Origin: Variovorax paradoxus
GTDB taxonomy: Bacteria; Pseudomonadota; Gammaproteobacteria; Burkholderiales; Burkholderiaceae_C
DNA: 64,000 nt
Direction: 5' to 3'
NCBI GenBank assembly: GCA_016806145.1
Contig: CP063166.1
Coordinates: 3,844,001-3,908,000, forward strand
Part shown: in pieces, positions 55,280 to 64,000 of the stretch
Numbering within the stretch: position 1 is the first letter of the stretch
How the letters are laid out: every line of letters begins with the position of its first letter
Notes under the pieces: generated by a model
Told to the model about the DNA's origin: nothing
What the model saw: the letters and a program-made list of their open reading frames with translations, nothing else
Database searches by the model: none
Translations under genes and position numbers: made by a program

Positions 55280-56524
55280 ATGTACCAACGCAACAATCTG
55301 GTCGAACAGACCGATCCCGAAATCTGGGCTGCCATCCAGGCCGAAAACGCGCGCCAGGAACACCACATCGAGCTGATCGCGAGCGAGAACTACGCCTCGC
55401 CGGCCGTCATGGCCGCGCAGGGCTCGCAGCTCACCAACAAGTACGCCGAGGGCTATCCGGGCAAGCGCTACTACGGCGGCTGCGAGCACGTCGACGTGGC
55501 CGAGCAGCTGGCCATCGACCGCGTGAAGCAGATCTTCGGCGCCGAAGCGGCCAACGTGCAGCCGCATTGCGGCGCCTCGGCCAACGAGGCCGTGCTGCTG
55601 GCCTTCCTCAAGCCCGGCGACACCATCATGGGCATGAGCCTGGCCGAAGGCGGCCACCTGACCCACGGCATGCCGCTCAACATGAGCGGCAAGTGGTTCA
55701 ACGTGGTGAGCTACGGCCTGGACGCCAACGAAGCCATCGACTACGACGCGATGGAACGCAAGGCGCACGAGCACCAGCCCAAGCTGATCATCGCGGGCGC
55801 CTCGGCCTACTCGCTGCGCATCGATTTCGAGCGCTTCGCCAAGGTGGCCAAGGACGTCGGCGCGATCTTCATGGTCGACATCGCCCACTACGCCGGCCTG
55901 GTGGCCGCGGGCGTCTACCCGAACCCGGTGCCGCACGCCGACATCGTGACCTCGACCACCCACAAGAGCCTGCGCGGCCCGCGCGGCGGCATCATCCTGA
56001 TGAAGTCGCAGCACGAGAAGGCGATCAACAGCGCGATCTTCCCCGGCCTGCAAGGCGGCCCGCTGATGCACGTGATCGCGGCCAAGGCGGTGGCCTTCAA
56101 GGAAGCGCTGTCGCCCGAGTTCAAGTCCTACCAGCAGCAGGTGGTCAAGAACGCCCAGATCGTGGCCGAAACCCTCACGCAGCGCGGCCTGCGCATCGTG
56201 AGCGGACGCACCGAAAGCCACGTGATGCTGGTCGACCTGCGCGCCAAGGGCATCACCGGCAAGGAAGCCGAGGCCGTGCTGGGCAGCGCCCACATGACCA
56301 TCAACAAGAACGCGATCCCCAACGACCCCGAGAAGCCGATGGTGACCAGCGGCGTGCGTGTCGGCACGCCGGCCATGACCACGCGCGGCTTCAAGGACGA
56401 AGAGGCCCGCATCACCGCGAACCTGATCGCCGACGTGCTCGAGAACCCGCGCGATGCCGCGAACATCGACGCCGTGCGCGCCAAGGTCCACGCGCTGACC
56501 AGCCGATTCCCGGTCTACCGCTGA
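55280..56524 (+). CDS. glyA: Serine hydroxymethyltransferase
   Basis: The 414-residue PLP enzyme turns serine and tetrahydrofolate into glycine and 5,10-methylene-THF, the main one-carbon source for purine and thymidylate synthesis. PLP lysine is K229 in [14 protein letters not shown]. Start at ATG 55280 follows the AAAGGA site. Expression is likely under the ZTP riboswitch upstream. nrdR follows after 24 bases, the standard order in betaproteobacteria. Confidence 0.97.
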   Translation: MYQRNNLVEQTDPEIWAAIQAENARQEHHIELIASENYASPAVMAAQGSQLTNKYAEGYPGKRYYGGCEHVDVAEQLAIDRVKQIFGAEAANVQPHCGASANEAVLLAFLKPGDTIMGMSLAEGGHLTHGMPLNMSGKWFNVVSYGLDANEAIDYDAMERKAHEHQPKLIIAGASAYSLRIDFERFAKVAKDVGAIFMVDIAHYAGLVAAGVYPNPVPHADIVTSTTHKSLRGPRGGIILMKSQHEKAINSAIFPGLQGGPLMHVIAAKAVAFKEALSPEFKSYQQQVVKNAQIVAETLTQRGLRIVSGRTESHVMLVDLRAKGITGKEAEAVLGSAHMTINKNAIPNDPEKPMVTSGVRVGTPAMTTRGFKDEEARITANLIADVLENPRDAANIDAVRAKVHALTSRFPVYR

Positions 56525-56548
56525 GCCCGAAGAAGAAGCCCTGACCGC

Positions 56549-56992
56549 ATGAAATGCCCTTTTTGCGGTCATCTCGAAACGCAGGTCGTGGAGACCCGCG
56601 TTTCGGAAGACGCCGACTTCGTGCGCAGGCGCCGCCAGTGCGGTGCCTGCGACAAGCGCTTCACCACCTACGAGCGCCCTGACGTCAATTTCCCGGTCGT
56701 GGTGAAGAAGGACGGCAGCCGCGCCGACTTCGACTCGACCAAGGTCCGTGCCTCGATGATGCTGGCGCTGCGCAAGCGCCCGGTGAGCATCGAGCAGATC
56801 GACAACGCGCTGCTGCGCATCGAACAGAAGCTGCTCGCCAGCGGCCTGCGCGAAATCGAGTCGACCAAGGTCGGCGAACTCGTGATGCGCGAACTCAAGA
56901 AGCTCGACAAGGTGGCCTACGTGCGCTTCGCCTCGGTCTACCGCAGCTTCGAGGACGTGGACGAGTTCAGGCAACTGCTGCGCGACATCTGA
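56549..56992 (+). CDS. nrdR: Transcriptional repressor of ribonucleotide reductases
   Basis: The 147-residue protein has an N-terminal zinc ribbon (CPFC at 3-6, CGAC at 31-34) that binds NrdR boxes and an ATP-cone domain from about 49 ([20 protein letters not shown]). It senses ATP/dATP and represses nrd genes. Length is as in other bacteria (149-155). Confidence 0.97.
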   Translation: MKCPFCGHLETQVVETRVSEDADFVRRRRQCGACDKRFTTYERPDVNFPVVVKKDGSRADFDSTKVRASMMLALRKRPVSIEQIDNALLRIEQKLLASGLREIESTKVGELVMRELKKLDKVAYVRFASVYRSFEDVDEFRQLLRDI

Positions 56993-57013
56993 GCGGCGGG
57001 CGCTACCCGCCGC
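56993..57013. terminator. GC hairpin between convergent nrdR and pilin genes
   Basis: Perfect 8-bp stem GCGGCGGG/CCCGCCGC with a 5-base loop, starting at the nrdR stop. No U-tract on either strand, so if it terminates it does so weakly or with Rho. It lies between convergent genes 30 bases apart. Confidence 0.45.
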
Positions 57014-57022
57014 TGCCGGCTG

Positions 57023-57571
57023 CTACTCGCCGCCCTTTCCGCACACCCCCGTTCCGCATTCCCCCTTCCGATCGGGGTCGCAACTTCGAGGCCGCCCCGA
57101 CGCCGAGAGGACGATGGCCGCGCGCCGCCCCGTCTCGGCCCTGAACGCCACGCAGCCCGCGCCGAAACCGGCATTGCGCAGGCGCCGCGAGAAGCCGTTG
57201 CCGTCGTAGTGCACGCCTTGCGCCAGCCCGTCGCCCAGTTCCTTGTCGATGGCGACGCCCGGCGGGAGCTGGTCGAAGCGGCGCAGCACGCGTGGCGCGC
57301 CTTCGCCGCCGGGATCGACGACGATCGCCCAGCCCCCGTCCCAGCCCGCGCCGCCTTCGGGCAGCACGCCGACCGGCTCGCCGCGCCGGATCGCCTCGAT
57401 CCGCGCCATCGCGAGCGCGCTCATGAAGGCCTGCGACGCGGCTGCCAGCCGCTGATGCAGCAGCAACGCGCGAAAACCCGGCACGCCCACGGCGGCCAGG
57501 ATGGCGACGATGGCGATCACGGTCAGCAGCTCGATCAGCGTGAGCCCGCGCGGCCTGCCGCAGCGCTTCAT
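57023..57571 (-). CDS. fimT: FimT/GspH-like minor pilin
   Basis: The 182-residue pilin-like protein has the type III signal: short basic leader MKRCGRPRG, cleavage before LTLIELLTVI with Glu5, and the hydrophobic helix AIVAILAAVGVPGF. The C-terminal beta region fits GspH/FimT (NAGFGAGCVAFRAETGRRAA; DPDRKGECGTG with the Cys pair). It is the last gene of the minor-pilin operon and its start overlaps the pilE-like stop by ATGA. Minor pilins prime pilus assembly, and FimT-like ones can bind DNA in natural transformation. Confidence 0.82.
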   Translation of the reverse strand: MKRCGRPRGLTLIELLTVIAIVAILAAVGVPGFRALLLHQRLAAASQAFMSALAMARIEAIRRGEPVGVLPEGGAGWDGGWAIVVDPGGEGAPRVLRRFDQLPPGVAIDKELGDGLAQGVHYDGNGFSRRLRNAGFGAGCVAFRAETGRRAAIVLSASGRPRSCDPDRKGECGTGVCGKGGE

Positions 57572-57996
57572 TGCCAGCACCGCGCCCGCTGCGCGCCATC
57601 GCAGCCGCGTCCGCCCGTGCTGTCCAGCCACAGGTTGCCGACCGGCGGGTCCGAGAAGCCGGGCTTGAGCCGCGCGGAAAGCCGCAGACAGTCGTCGAGG
57701 CTGCGCTGGCCGTCGCAATGCTCGCTGCGCACGAGGTACTTGCCGCCCTGCCCGCTCTCGGCGGAATCGCCCTCGTAGCGCCGGTAACGGCCGTCGACGG
57801 TGAAATGGCGCTCCTGCTGCTGCATCTGCGCGAGCAGCGCCGAGCGCGCCTCGGCGCGCCAGCCACGGTGCACCGCATCGACGTACGAGGGAAAGGCGAT
57901 GGCCGCGAGGATGGCGATGATCGCGAGCGCGATCAGCACCTCGATCAGGCTCCAGCCGAGGGCCGTGCCCGCTCGCTGCACGTGGCGCGCGGTCAT
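57568..57996 (-). CDS. pilE: PilE-like minor pilin
   Basis: A 142-residue product. The leader ends ...ALG, then WSLIEVLIALAIIAILAAIA, the canonical N-terminal helix with Glu5; the residue after the cut is Trp instead of Phe or Met. The C-terminal half has two Cys pairs (EHCDGQRSLDDC; GCDGAQRARC) for the D-region loop. It starts within the pilY1 stop (ATGA). Minor pilins of this type cap or prime the pilus with PilY1. Confidence 0.82.
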   Translation of the reverse strand: MTARHVQRAGTALGWSLIEVLIALAIIAILAAIAFPSYVDAVHRGWRAEARSALLAQMQQQERHFTVDGRYRRYEGDSAESGQGGKYLVRSEHCDGQRSLDDCLRLSARLKPGFSDPPVGNLWLDSTGGRGCDGAQRARCWQ

Positions 57997-60900
57997 GGCC
58001 GCGTCCCTTGCGGATCCGGCACCTGCCGCCAGCTGAGACGGCCGGCCCGGCGCGAGACCGTGGCGTCTTCGAGCGGCCGGGTGAGCGACACCGCCTTGCC
58101 TTTCATCAGCGTGCCGGGGCTGAGGACCGCGAGCCGCCGGGTCTCGGCGCGCCGCCCCGTCGGATCGGCGGCACCGTAGGCGGCGTCGCCCTGCTGGACC
58201 ACGAAGGGCGCGCCCGGCAGCCCCGCCTCCGAAGGCACGCAGGTGCCGCCCATCGACAGCCCGGTCATCGCGTCGACGGCGCAACTGCGGCCACCGCCTT
58301 CGCCGCAGGCCGCCTGCGGCGGGATCAGCGTGTTGAAGAACAGGCGGCCGTCGGCCAGCACGGAGCGCTCGACCTGCCGCTCGCCCTGCTCGCGCGAGGC
58401 CGGCAGGTCGAGGTACCAGCCACGCCGCCGTGTCGTCGTGCGATCGAAGGCGCCGTAGACGAAGGACGGGCCTTCGATGACCGTCAGCCCGCCCTCGACG
58501 GATCGCGCCTGCCGCGCCATCAACTGGGTGCGCGCCTCGCCGGCGCGGATCGGCGTGCCCGTGTCCTGCACCGCATACACGGTCTGGAGGCCGCGGCGCG
58601 CGGCACCGAGGTCCGCCGGCTCGATGAACTGGCCGGTGCCGAACAGCACGACGCTGCCGCCGCCGGGCCCGAGCCCCACCTCCGGCGGCACCGTGATCGG
58701 CTGGCGCCGGCTGCCCGCGCCGCCATCCATCGCGACCATCAGCGGCGCCCCGCCGAAGCCCAGTGCGTTGGCTTCGCTCCACGGCGCATCGCGCTCGAAG
58801 TCGAACTTCCAGAGATGGCCCTGGGTATCGCCCGCATAGAGCCAGCGGACCGTTCCGTCGTCGGCCGCATGGTCGCCCGGTGCGCTCGCGAGCGCATTGA
58901 GCAAGCTGGCATCGGCGGGCCGGGGCAGCAGGATCTTGTGATAGTCGACGCCGCGCCGCCACGGCGTGCCGGCCGGCTTGTCGAGCGACAGCAGGAACAG
59001 CGCGGCACGCTTGTCGGCATTGCGGTTGTTGAAGCCCGAGGGCACGACCGCGAACCAGGCATGGGTGGCCGGGCGCCCCGCGGTCGCCGCCCTGGTACGG
59101 AACTTCAGGATGCGCGGCGGCTGCATCAGGTGGCCTATGTCGGGGTCGTCGGCGCTGCCGAATTCCCACAGCACCTTGTCGGCCGAGAAGGCGCGCGGGT
59201 CGCTGACATCGAGCGCGAAGACACCGGCCGCGCCCGCGCCGAGGCCGGAGACCAGCACGCTCTTCCACTTGCCGCTGGCCATGCGCGCCTCGGCCACCGT
59301 GGGCGTGCCATCGACGTAGGCGCGGTGCGGGCCACCGGCCTGCGCCAGCTGGCCCAGCGCGGGAAACACCAGGCGCGGGACATAGCCGAACAGCTCCTCG
59401 CCCGTGCGCGCCGAGAAGGCATGCAGCATGCCGTCGTTGGCGCCCTGATAGACCACGCGCTCGCGCTGGCGGTGTGCATCGAGGAACGCCGGGTAGCCCG
59501 CCTCGCGCAAGGCGGGATCAGGCGCGCCGACGTACAGCGGCGCCGCATGCGCGATGTCGCCCATCACCGAGTCGCGCACGCGCAAGCGGCCGCCCGCGAA
59601 CGAGGCTTCGTTGCGGCGTTCGCCGCGCAAGAAGTTCATGCGGTCGCGGGCCAGGACATCGACCGATGCCGCCGACGCAGGCTCGGCCGCCGGATCGGGG
59701 TTCGCGCGCAGCGAGCGCCGCAACGGCTCGTCGAGCGCCTCCCATTCGAAGGGGATGCCGAGGCCGGCGCTCGACAGCGTGAAGATCTTCCGCGACGCCG
59801 CTGCACCGGGCTTCTCCATGCGCGCATCGAGCAAGGCACCCGCGTCCCACGACGGCGCGTCGGCCACGCGCAAGGCGCCGGTCTCCGGGTCCACGAACAG
59901 GCGAAACGCCTGCAGGGTGCCGGACCAGCGCCGGCTGTCGGAACGCGAGCGATAGACGCTCGCGCCGGCCGCGCCCACCGTGTCCGAGGAGATCGCGGCG
60001 GTGGCATTCGCGCCCAGCGACGGCGCGGTGGCACGGCGCAGCACGCCGCGCAACGCCTGCGCCGTCGATCGCGCATCGCTGGCCAGGACGTAGTTGGCCG
60101 GCATCGGCTGCCCGTCGCTGTCGAGCCCCTCCGCCCATTCGGCGTTGCCGACCCATGCCGACCTGCCCGCCGTGTCCGGGGCACCGAACAGCGCGGCCGT
60201 TCGGAACGGATCGCCATCGCCGTTGCGGTCCACGAATCCGCCGTACTTCGCGGCCAGGTAGAGCGCGCTGCCGCGCTCGCGCTTGCCCACCGACGCGCCG
60301 CGGCCGGCATCGAGGTCGATCGCGAAGGTCTGCACGCGCAGATCGGGGTGGTCGCTGCGGACCCGCTGGGTGCGCGCCCAGTAGGCCAGTCCCGCCATGG
60401 CGAAGGAGCCAGGGGCCGCGGCGGCGTCTCCATGCTCGAACGCAGCGACAAGGCGAGCCCCGTGCGCGGCGCCGGGCTCGAAGGCCGCGCCCGGCCATGG
60501 ACGCTCCTCGCGGGCGGCGAGGCCGCCGATGCTCACGATGTGCTGGCGCTGGCAGTTGCCAAGCACCGGATCGGCTGCCGTCGACGGTCTGCCCTGCAGG
60601 TAGCGCAGCGATTCGTGGAACAGTTCGCCCGCGGCGCCGAGGCGCGCGTATGCGCCCGAACGTCCGAAGCGATTGACCGCCAGGACGATGCCCTGCGCGG
60701 CGCCCGCGCCGCCGTCACGGAACACGCCCGTGCGCGCATCCCACTCGGCCCGCGGGTTCGCGACCCGATCGAAGCGGGCATCGATCTTCTCCGGCCCGAT
60801 GGACTTCATCGCTTCGCGCGGCAAGCCGCCAAGGCGCACGGGATCGCCGCCGAACACGGCGAAACGCGCGTCGCCCGCATGGATCTGCAAGGCGCCCACG

Positions 60901-61649
60901 GGTTTGTGATGCCCGCCGGGATGGGCGGCGCACAGATCGCGGCGCGCGACGGCCTCGTCGGCGGTGCAGACCTCGACGCGCGCGAAGTGGAGATCGGCAC
61001 CGGCCGCCGAGGCGCAGCCACGGTCGGCCTCGGCGCGCATGTCCGTATCGACGACCAGCCGCTCCCCGCAGTTGCGGATGCGCAGCGCACCGCCCGCGCG
61101 AAGCCTGCCGCGCGGAACCAGCCACTCGAGACGCCCGCGCACGGTCTTCACGGGAAGCTCGAGACCGGCATCCACCGGCCAGGTCGCGCGCTGCAGCACG
61201 GTCCGCTCGGGCGTGTCGACCACGCGGTCGCCGCCGGTCAGCGCCATGCGCAGATGGTCGAGCGGCGATGCCGTGGCCCAGTTCAGCAGATTGCCGCTCC
61301 ATTGGTCTTCGCAGACGATCTCGCCGCCGGCAAGCGTGGTGGCGGTTTCCGTGCGGCGGAAATAGCCGTCGACGCGCAGGTAGTCGTAGCAGCCCTTCGC
61401 ATCCCAGTAGCCGCCGTAGACCTTGGTGGGCTCGAAGTCGCCGAGGTACGCCGGTCCCGCGTTCGAGGCCTGGATCGCCAGGTCGATCACGACGTTGGGC
61501 TCGGGCTGGCCGGCCAGCGCATGGAGCGGCACGTCGGTCAGCAGCGCGTCGGGCGGCATCGCGGAGGACGCACCGGCCCATGCCGGGCCCTTCGACGTCA
61601 TGCAGAAAACCAGGGCGATGCACACGATGAATGTTCGAAGCAAGGGCAT
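57993..61649 (-). CDS. pilY1: Type IV pilus tip adhesin/assembly protein PilY1
   Basis: A 1218-residue product from ATG 61649 with a signal peptide (RTFIVCIALVFCMTSKGPAWA). The C-terminal 500 residues form the PilY1 beta-propeller (VYQGANDGMLHAFSARTGEE; KSVLVSGLGAGAAGVFALDV), which works with the minor pilins at the pilus tip. A calcium-loop-like DRNGDGDP lies near residue 475. The N-terminus has EPNVVIDLAIQASNAGPAYL and no DxSxS MIDAS motif, so the vWA domain of Pseudomonas PilY1 seems absent or altered. Confidence 0.88.
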   Translation of the reverse strand: MPLLRTFIVCIALVFCMTSKGPAWAGASSAMPPDALLTDVPLHALAGQPEPNVVIDLAIQASNAGPAYLGDFEPTKVYGGYWDAKGCYDYLRVDGYFRRTETATTLAGGEIVCEDQWSGNLLNWATASPLDHLRMALTGGDRVVDTPERTVLQRATWPVDAGLELPVKTVRGRLEWLVPRGRLRAGGALRIRNCGERLVVDTDMRAEADRGCASAAGADLHFARVEVCTADEAVARRDLCAAHPGGHHKPVGALQIHAGDARFAVFGGDPVRLGGLPREAMKSIGPEKIDARFDRVANPRAEWDARTGVFRDGGAGAAQGIVLAVNRFGRSGAYARLGAAGELFHESLRYLQGRPSTAADPVLGNCQRQHIVSIGGLAAREERPWPGAAFEPGAAHGARLVAAFEHGDAAAAPGSFAMAGLAYWARTQRVRSDHPDLRVQTFAIDLDAGRGASVGKRERGSALYLAAKYGGFVDRNGDGDPFRTAALFGAPDTAGRSAWVGNAEWAEGLDSDGQPMPANYVLASDARSTAQALRGVLRRATAPSLGANATAAISSDTVGAAGASVYRSRSDSRRWSGTLQAFRLFVDPETGALRVADAPSWDAGALLDARMEKPGAAASRKIFTLSSAGLGIPFEWEALDEPLRRSLRANPDPAAEPASAASVDVLARDRMNFLRGERRNEASFAGGRLRVRDSVMGDIAHAAPLYVGAPDPALREAGYPAFLDAHRQRERVVYQGANDGMLHAFSARTGEELFGYVPRLVFPALGQLAQAGGPHRAYVDGTPTVAEARMASGKWKSVLVSGLGAGAAGVFALDVSDPRAFSADKVLWEFGSADDPDIGHLMQPPRILKFRTRAATAGRPATHAWFAVVPSGFNNRNADKRAALFLLSLDKPAGTPWRRGVDYHKILLPRPADASLLNALASAPGDHAADDGTVRWLYAGDTQGHLWKFDFERDAPWSEANALGFGGAPLMVAMDGGAGSRRQPITVPPEVGLGPGGGSVVLFGTGQFIEPADLGAARRGLQTVYAVQDTGTPIRAGEARTQLMARQARSVEGGLTVIEGPSFVYGAFDRTTTRRRGWYLDLPASREQGERQVERSVLADGRLFFNTLIPPQAACGEGGGRSCAVDAMTGLSMGGTCVPSEAGLPGAPFVVQQGDAAYGAADPTGRRAETRRLAVLSPGTLMKGKAVSLTRPLEDATVSRRAGRLSWRQVPDPQGTRP

Positions 61650-61659
61650 GGCAGTCCGA

Positions 61660-62307
61660 TCAGGAGGACGAAGAGGAAGCGCCGGCACAGCCGGGACTCG
61701 CCGACGGCTTGGCCAGCGTGGTCTGCAGCAGCACGCGCGTCTCCTCGCGCGGTCCGTAGCCGATGGCGGTGACGCGGAAGACATGCGTCGCGGTGGCCGC
61801 GCTCGCGCTGTGCAGCACGCCCTGCGCTCCGCCGCCCCGGCTGCGCAGGGCTTCGACGACATAGCGCGGCGCCCGCACCGACAGGCCACCGGCACCGGTG
61901 GCATAGACCTGCCCCGTAAAACGGCCATAGGCCACCGACGGCCCGGCATCGGCGTTGAAATCGACCTGCGTCCACGCCGGCTTCGCGCCCACCGGTGCGG
62001 CCGCGCAAAGCCCCAGCCGTGCACCGGTGCCGGCGCAATCGGCAACGAAGGCCGAGACATCGCGGCCATCGAACAGGCACAGCCGCCGGGCCGCATGATC
62101 GTTGGGCCCGAGCAAGTCGCGCTCGGCATCGAGCAGCGCGGCCTCGGCCGCCTGGAACGCCACCTCGGTGTCGCGGTCGTGGCGCGCGATGCGTTCGCCG
62201 AGCAATGCGTTCTGTGCCGCGGCAAGGCCGAGCACCGACACCACGAGCAGCAGCATCAGCACGACGATCAGCGAGAAGCCGCGCGAGGCACGCACGCGCG
62301 GGCTCAT
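61660..62307 (-). CDS. pilX: Minor pilin PilX
   Basis: The 215-residue protein begins MSPRVRASRGFSLIVVLMLL. The helix has Val at the position of Glu5, which is typical for PilX-type minor pilins. The N-terminal PilX domain (NALLGERIARHDRDTEVAFQ; AAEAALLDAE) follows, ending in a Ser-rich tail. It starts within the pilW stop (ATGA) and precedes pilY1 by 10 bases. Confidence 0.87.
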   Translation of the reverse strand: MSPRVRASRGFSLIVVLMLLLVVSVLGLAAAQNALLGERIARHDRDTEVAFQAAEAALLDAERDLLGPNDHAARRLCLFDGRDVSAFVADCAGTGARLGLCAAAPVGAKPAWTQVDFNADAGPSVAYGRFTGQVYATGAGGLSVRAPRYVVEALRSRGGGAQGVLHSASAATATHVFRVTAIGYGPREETRVLLQTTLAKPSASPGCAGASSSSS

Positions 62308-63248
62308 GGCGCGTCCTCGCGCTGGCTGTTGCGCAGCGCCACCGTGAAGCTCGCGACACGCCGCAGCCGCCCGTCGGCCGCCGGCCGGAAGCGGACCGCC
62401 GGGAACTCGGGGCCGAGCGGATGCAACTGCGTCTCCTCGGGCCGGGGCCAGTGACCCGGCCGTGCGCTGCGCGCCACCATCCCGATGCGCAGCGCCACCA
62501 CCTGGCGCCAGGCCGCATTGCCGAGCGACGACGCGGCCGCCGCCGCATCGAGCTGCGCGGCATCGAGCCACTGCTCGGGCGTGCCGTCGCCATCGAGGTC
62601 ACGCCCGAACAGCACGCGGAACACCTCGATGCCGCGCGCCAGCGGCTCGGAGCGGAAGCTGCCGCGCCGGTCGCCGCGGTATTTGCAATAGAGCTCGGGC
62701 TCCCCGTCGGCCGCCTCGGCGACATGGAAGATGCTCCAGGCCCGATCGGCCGGCGTGGCGGTGCCGGCGCTCGGCGCGGGCTGCGCGAAGCCCATGCAGT
62801 CGACCATGGTGCCGTCGGCTTCCGTGGCATCGCCTTCGTCGTCGGTGCGCGAGCTGCCGGCGAAGCGCACCAGCAGCGAATCACTGTCGTTCACGCCGCG
62901 GGTGTGGTGCCGCCCGTAGCTTTCGCCGCTGGCGCCGACGCGGGTGTTGCGCGCGCCGACGATGTCGAGGTCGAGGGGATCGTTCCCGGCGGACGTGGCC
63001 GCAGCGCCGGTCACGCGATCGGCATAGCCGGCCTGCCGCACCGTGCGCCGCACGACGAAGGCCGCGAAGCGCAGCGACTCCTCCACCGTGCGGGCCTCGG
63101 ACTCGGCGACGAACAATTGCCGGCTGCCGCCAAAGGCGAGCGTGGCCGCGAGCACGACCACCAGGCCGAGCGCCAGTGCGACCATCAGCTCGACCAGCGA
63201 AACGCCGCGCTGCCGCGCGCGGCCTCCGAGCCCGGCATGCTCAGTCAC
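62304..63248 (-). CDS. pilW: Minor pilin PilW
   Basis: A 314-residue product from GTG 63248, overlapping the pilV stop by 8 bases. Leader to RQRG, then VSLVELMVALALGLVVVLAA with Glu5. PilW family by length and by the long C-terminal domain. A calcium-loop-like DLDGDGTPEQW lies near 222-232, just before the last third. Confidence 0.87.
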   Translation of the reverse strand: MTEHAGLGGRARQRGVSLVELMVALALGLVVVLAATLAFGGSRQLFVAESEARTVEESLRFAAFVVRRTVRQAGYADRVTGAAATSAGNDPLDLDIVGARNTRVGASGESYGRHHTRGVNDSDSLLVRFAGSSRTDDEGDATEADGTMVDCMGFAQPAPSAGTATPADRAWSIFHVAEAADGEPELYCKYRGDRRGSFRSEPLARGIEVFRVLFGRDLDGDGTPEQWLDAAQLDAAAAASSLGNAAWRQVVALRIGMVARSARPGHWPRPEETQLHPLGPEFPAVRFRPAADGRLRRVASFTVALRNSQREDAP

Positions 63249-63846
63249 CGCGCGCCCCTTCGCTGGCCGGCTCGGCCATCAGCGGCATCACAAGCCGCGG
63301 CGGTGCCGACGCAGCCGCGCGGCGCTGCGCCTCGCTCGCATTGCGCGGCAACCAGCCGAGCTTGACGACCAGCAACGGTCCATCGGCCTCGCAGACCCAG
63401 GCATGGGCGCCCGATGCCTCGTTCCATGGATTGCCGTCGAAGCAGACCGTGACGCGCGCGCCCGGCAGGGCCTTCGCGGCGCGGTGCTTCCAGGCCTGCA
63501 TGTCCCAGTGCGCGAGCGCCTCGGGCTTGCAGGCGACGCCGGCCGCCGCGCAATCGGTGCCGCCGGTCTCGCCCATGGCGGATGCTGCGGTCCAGCTCGC
63601 CACGAGGTAGCCATTCGCCGCATCGCGCCGCCCGGCCAAGGCCCGGTTGAGCCGCGTCTTCTCCGACAGCTCGCGCACCAGGTTCAGCGCCGCGCCGAAG
63701 TTCGCGGCCTCGCCACTCGCGCGCACCGCCTGCAGCAGCATGGCCGCCGCGCCGAGCAGCCCCAGGCTCAGCAGCGCGATGGACACCAGCACCTCCACGA
63801 GCGAGAAGCCCATGCCGGCGCGCGCCGATCGATTCGACATTCCCAT
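63241..63846 (-). CDS. pilV: Minor pilin PilV
   Basis: A 201-residue product from ATG 63846, 6-9 bases after an AGGAGGAC-like site; ATG 63840 is possible. Leader MGMSNRSARAGMG, then FSLVEVLVSIALLSLGLLGA with Glu5, and the PilV-type continuation AAAMLLQAVRASGEAANFGA. First gene of the minor-pilin operon. Confidence 0.87.
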   Translation of the reverse strand: MGMSNRSARAGMGFSLVEVLVSIALLSLGLLGAAAMLLQAVRASGEAANFGAALNLVRELSEKTRLNRALAGRRDAANGYLVASWTAASAMGETGGTDCAAAGVACKPEALAHWDMQAWKHRAAKALPGARVTVCFDGNPWNEASGAHAWVCEADGPLLVVKLGWLPRNASEAQRRAAASAPPRLVMPLMAEPASEGARGD

Positions 63847-63955
63847 ATCCGTCCTCCCCCGTTCTCTTCTTGTGTCGCGTGTCTCGCGATCGAGCGGCAA
63901 GCGTACGAGCGCTCCGCGCGCAGGCAACGCTCCGTCCATCCGCATTCGCGCGCCG

Positions 63956-63984
63956 CTCGTATGATCCCGGCGCACCCGTGTCAA
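63956..63984 (-). promoter_or_regulatory. Promoter of the minor-pilin operon
   Basis: Minus strand: consensus TTGACA (63984-63979), 17 bases, TACGAG (63961-63956), about 110 bases upstream of the pilV start. The -35 is perfect, the -10 poor, which suggests help from an activator; fimbrial minor-pilin operons are often under AlgR/FimS-like control, but no specific site was recognised. Confidence 0.55.
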
Positions 63985-64000
63985 CTTTTCCTCGCGAAGC

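Noticed and set aside
58008..61772. A 1254-codon plus-strand open frame opposite pilY1
   Set aside because: Antisense shadow of pilY1; no ribosome site and Arg-rich sequence.
1..64000. CRISPR arrays and insertion sequences
   Set aside because: No regularly spaced repeats and no transposase-like protein were seen anywhere in the window.

Overview
The window joins two kinds of DNA. Bases 1 to about 35,995 are the right-hand part of a temperate prophage whose left end lies outside the window. Bases 35,996 to 64,000 are the chromosome of a GC-rich betaproteobacterium. The host gene order (tRNA-Ser, lysC, tilS, accA, an AlkA-type glycosylase, cysS, a TPR protein, ppiA, ppiB, lpxH) and protein character point to Burkholderiales, family Comamonadaceae, probably Variovorax or a close relative. 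This genus guess rests on recognition of the gene order, not on a search.

The prophage is inserted at the 3' end of a tRNA-Ser(GCU) gene. From the attachment side leftward it has: a P4-type tyrosine integrase (minus strand) overlapping tail to tail with an AlpA-like excisionase candidate; a long plus-strand early operon (24,654-34,609) of small genes that contains a RecE-like exonuclease with an unfamiliar partner protein, a Lar-DUF551 fusion, a PAPS-reductase-like PP-loop protein and a small methyltransferase; an immunity region (22,700-24,630) with a cI-like repressor, a cro-like gene, two tandem lipoproteins, two clusters of a shared 12-bp operator and a cloverleaf-like RNA resembling the c4 antisense RNA of P1/P4-type phages; then a minus-strand replication block (DNA methyltransferase, DUF1376 protein, P-like helicase loader, RusA resolvase). 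That block runs through small Cys-rich genes and a proteasome-like Ntn-hydrolase into the late genes.

The late genes (17,492 to 1, minus strand) follow the P22 plan: small and large terminase, portal, scaffold, coat, gp4-like tail factor, tail-fibre proteins, gp10-like hub, DNA-transfer/ejection proteins and a lytic transglycosylase cut by the window edge. A 2-oxoglutarate dioxygenase and an acetyltransferase with their own good promoter interrupt the tail and ejection genes. Many phage genes overlap by ATGA or GTGA, so translation is probably coupled through most of both operons. No holin or spanin was recognised; lysis genes may lie to the left.

The host part carries housekeeping genes: lysC, tilS, accA, a glycosylase gene and cysS (minus); a TPR lipoprotein-like exported protein, two cyclophilins, lpxH and an mtfA-like peptidase (plus); an FAD monooxygenase, a DUF349 protein and a giant DUF748 envelope protein (minus); a membrane-anchored lytic transglycosylase, then glyA behind a ZTP (pfl) riboswitch, and nrdR (plus). 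The right edge is a complete minor-pilin operon of the type IV pilus (pilV-pilW-pilX-pilY1-pilE-fimT, minus) with a TTGACA promoter near 63,980.
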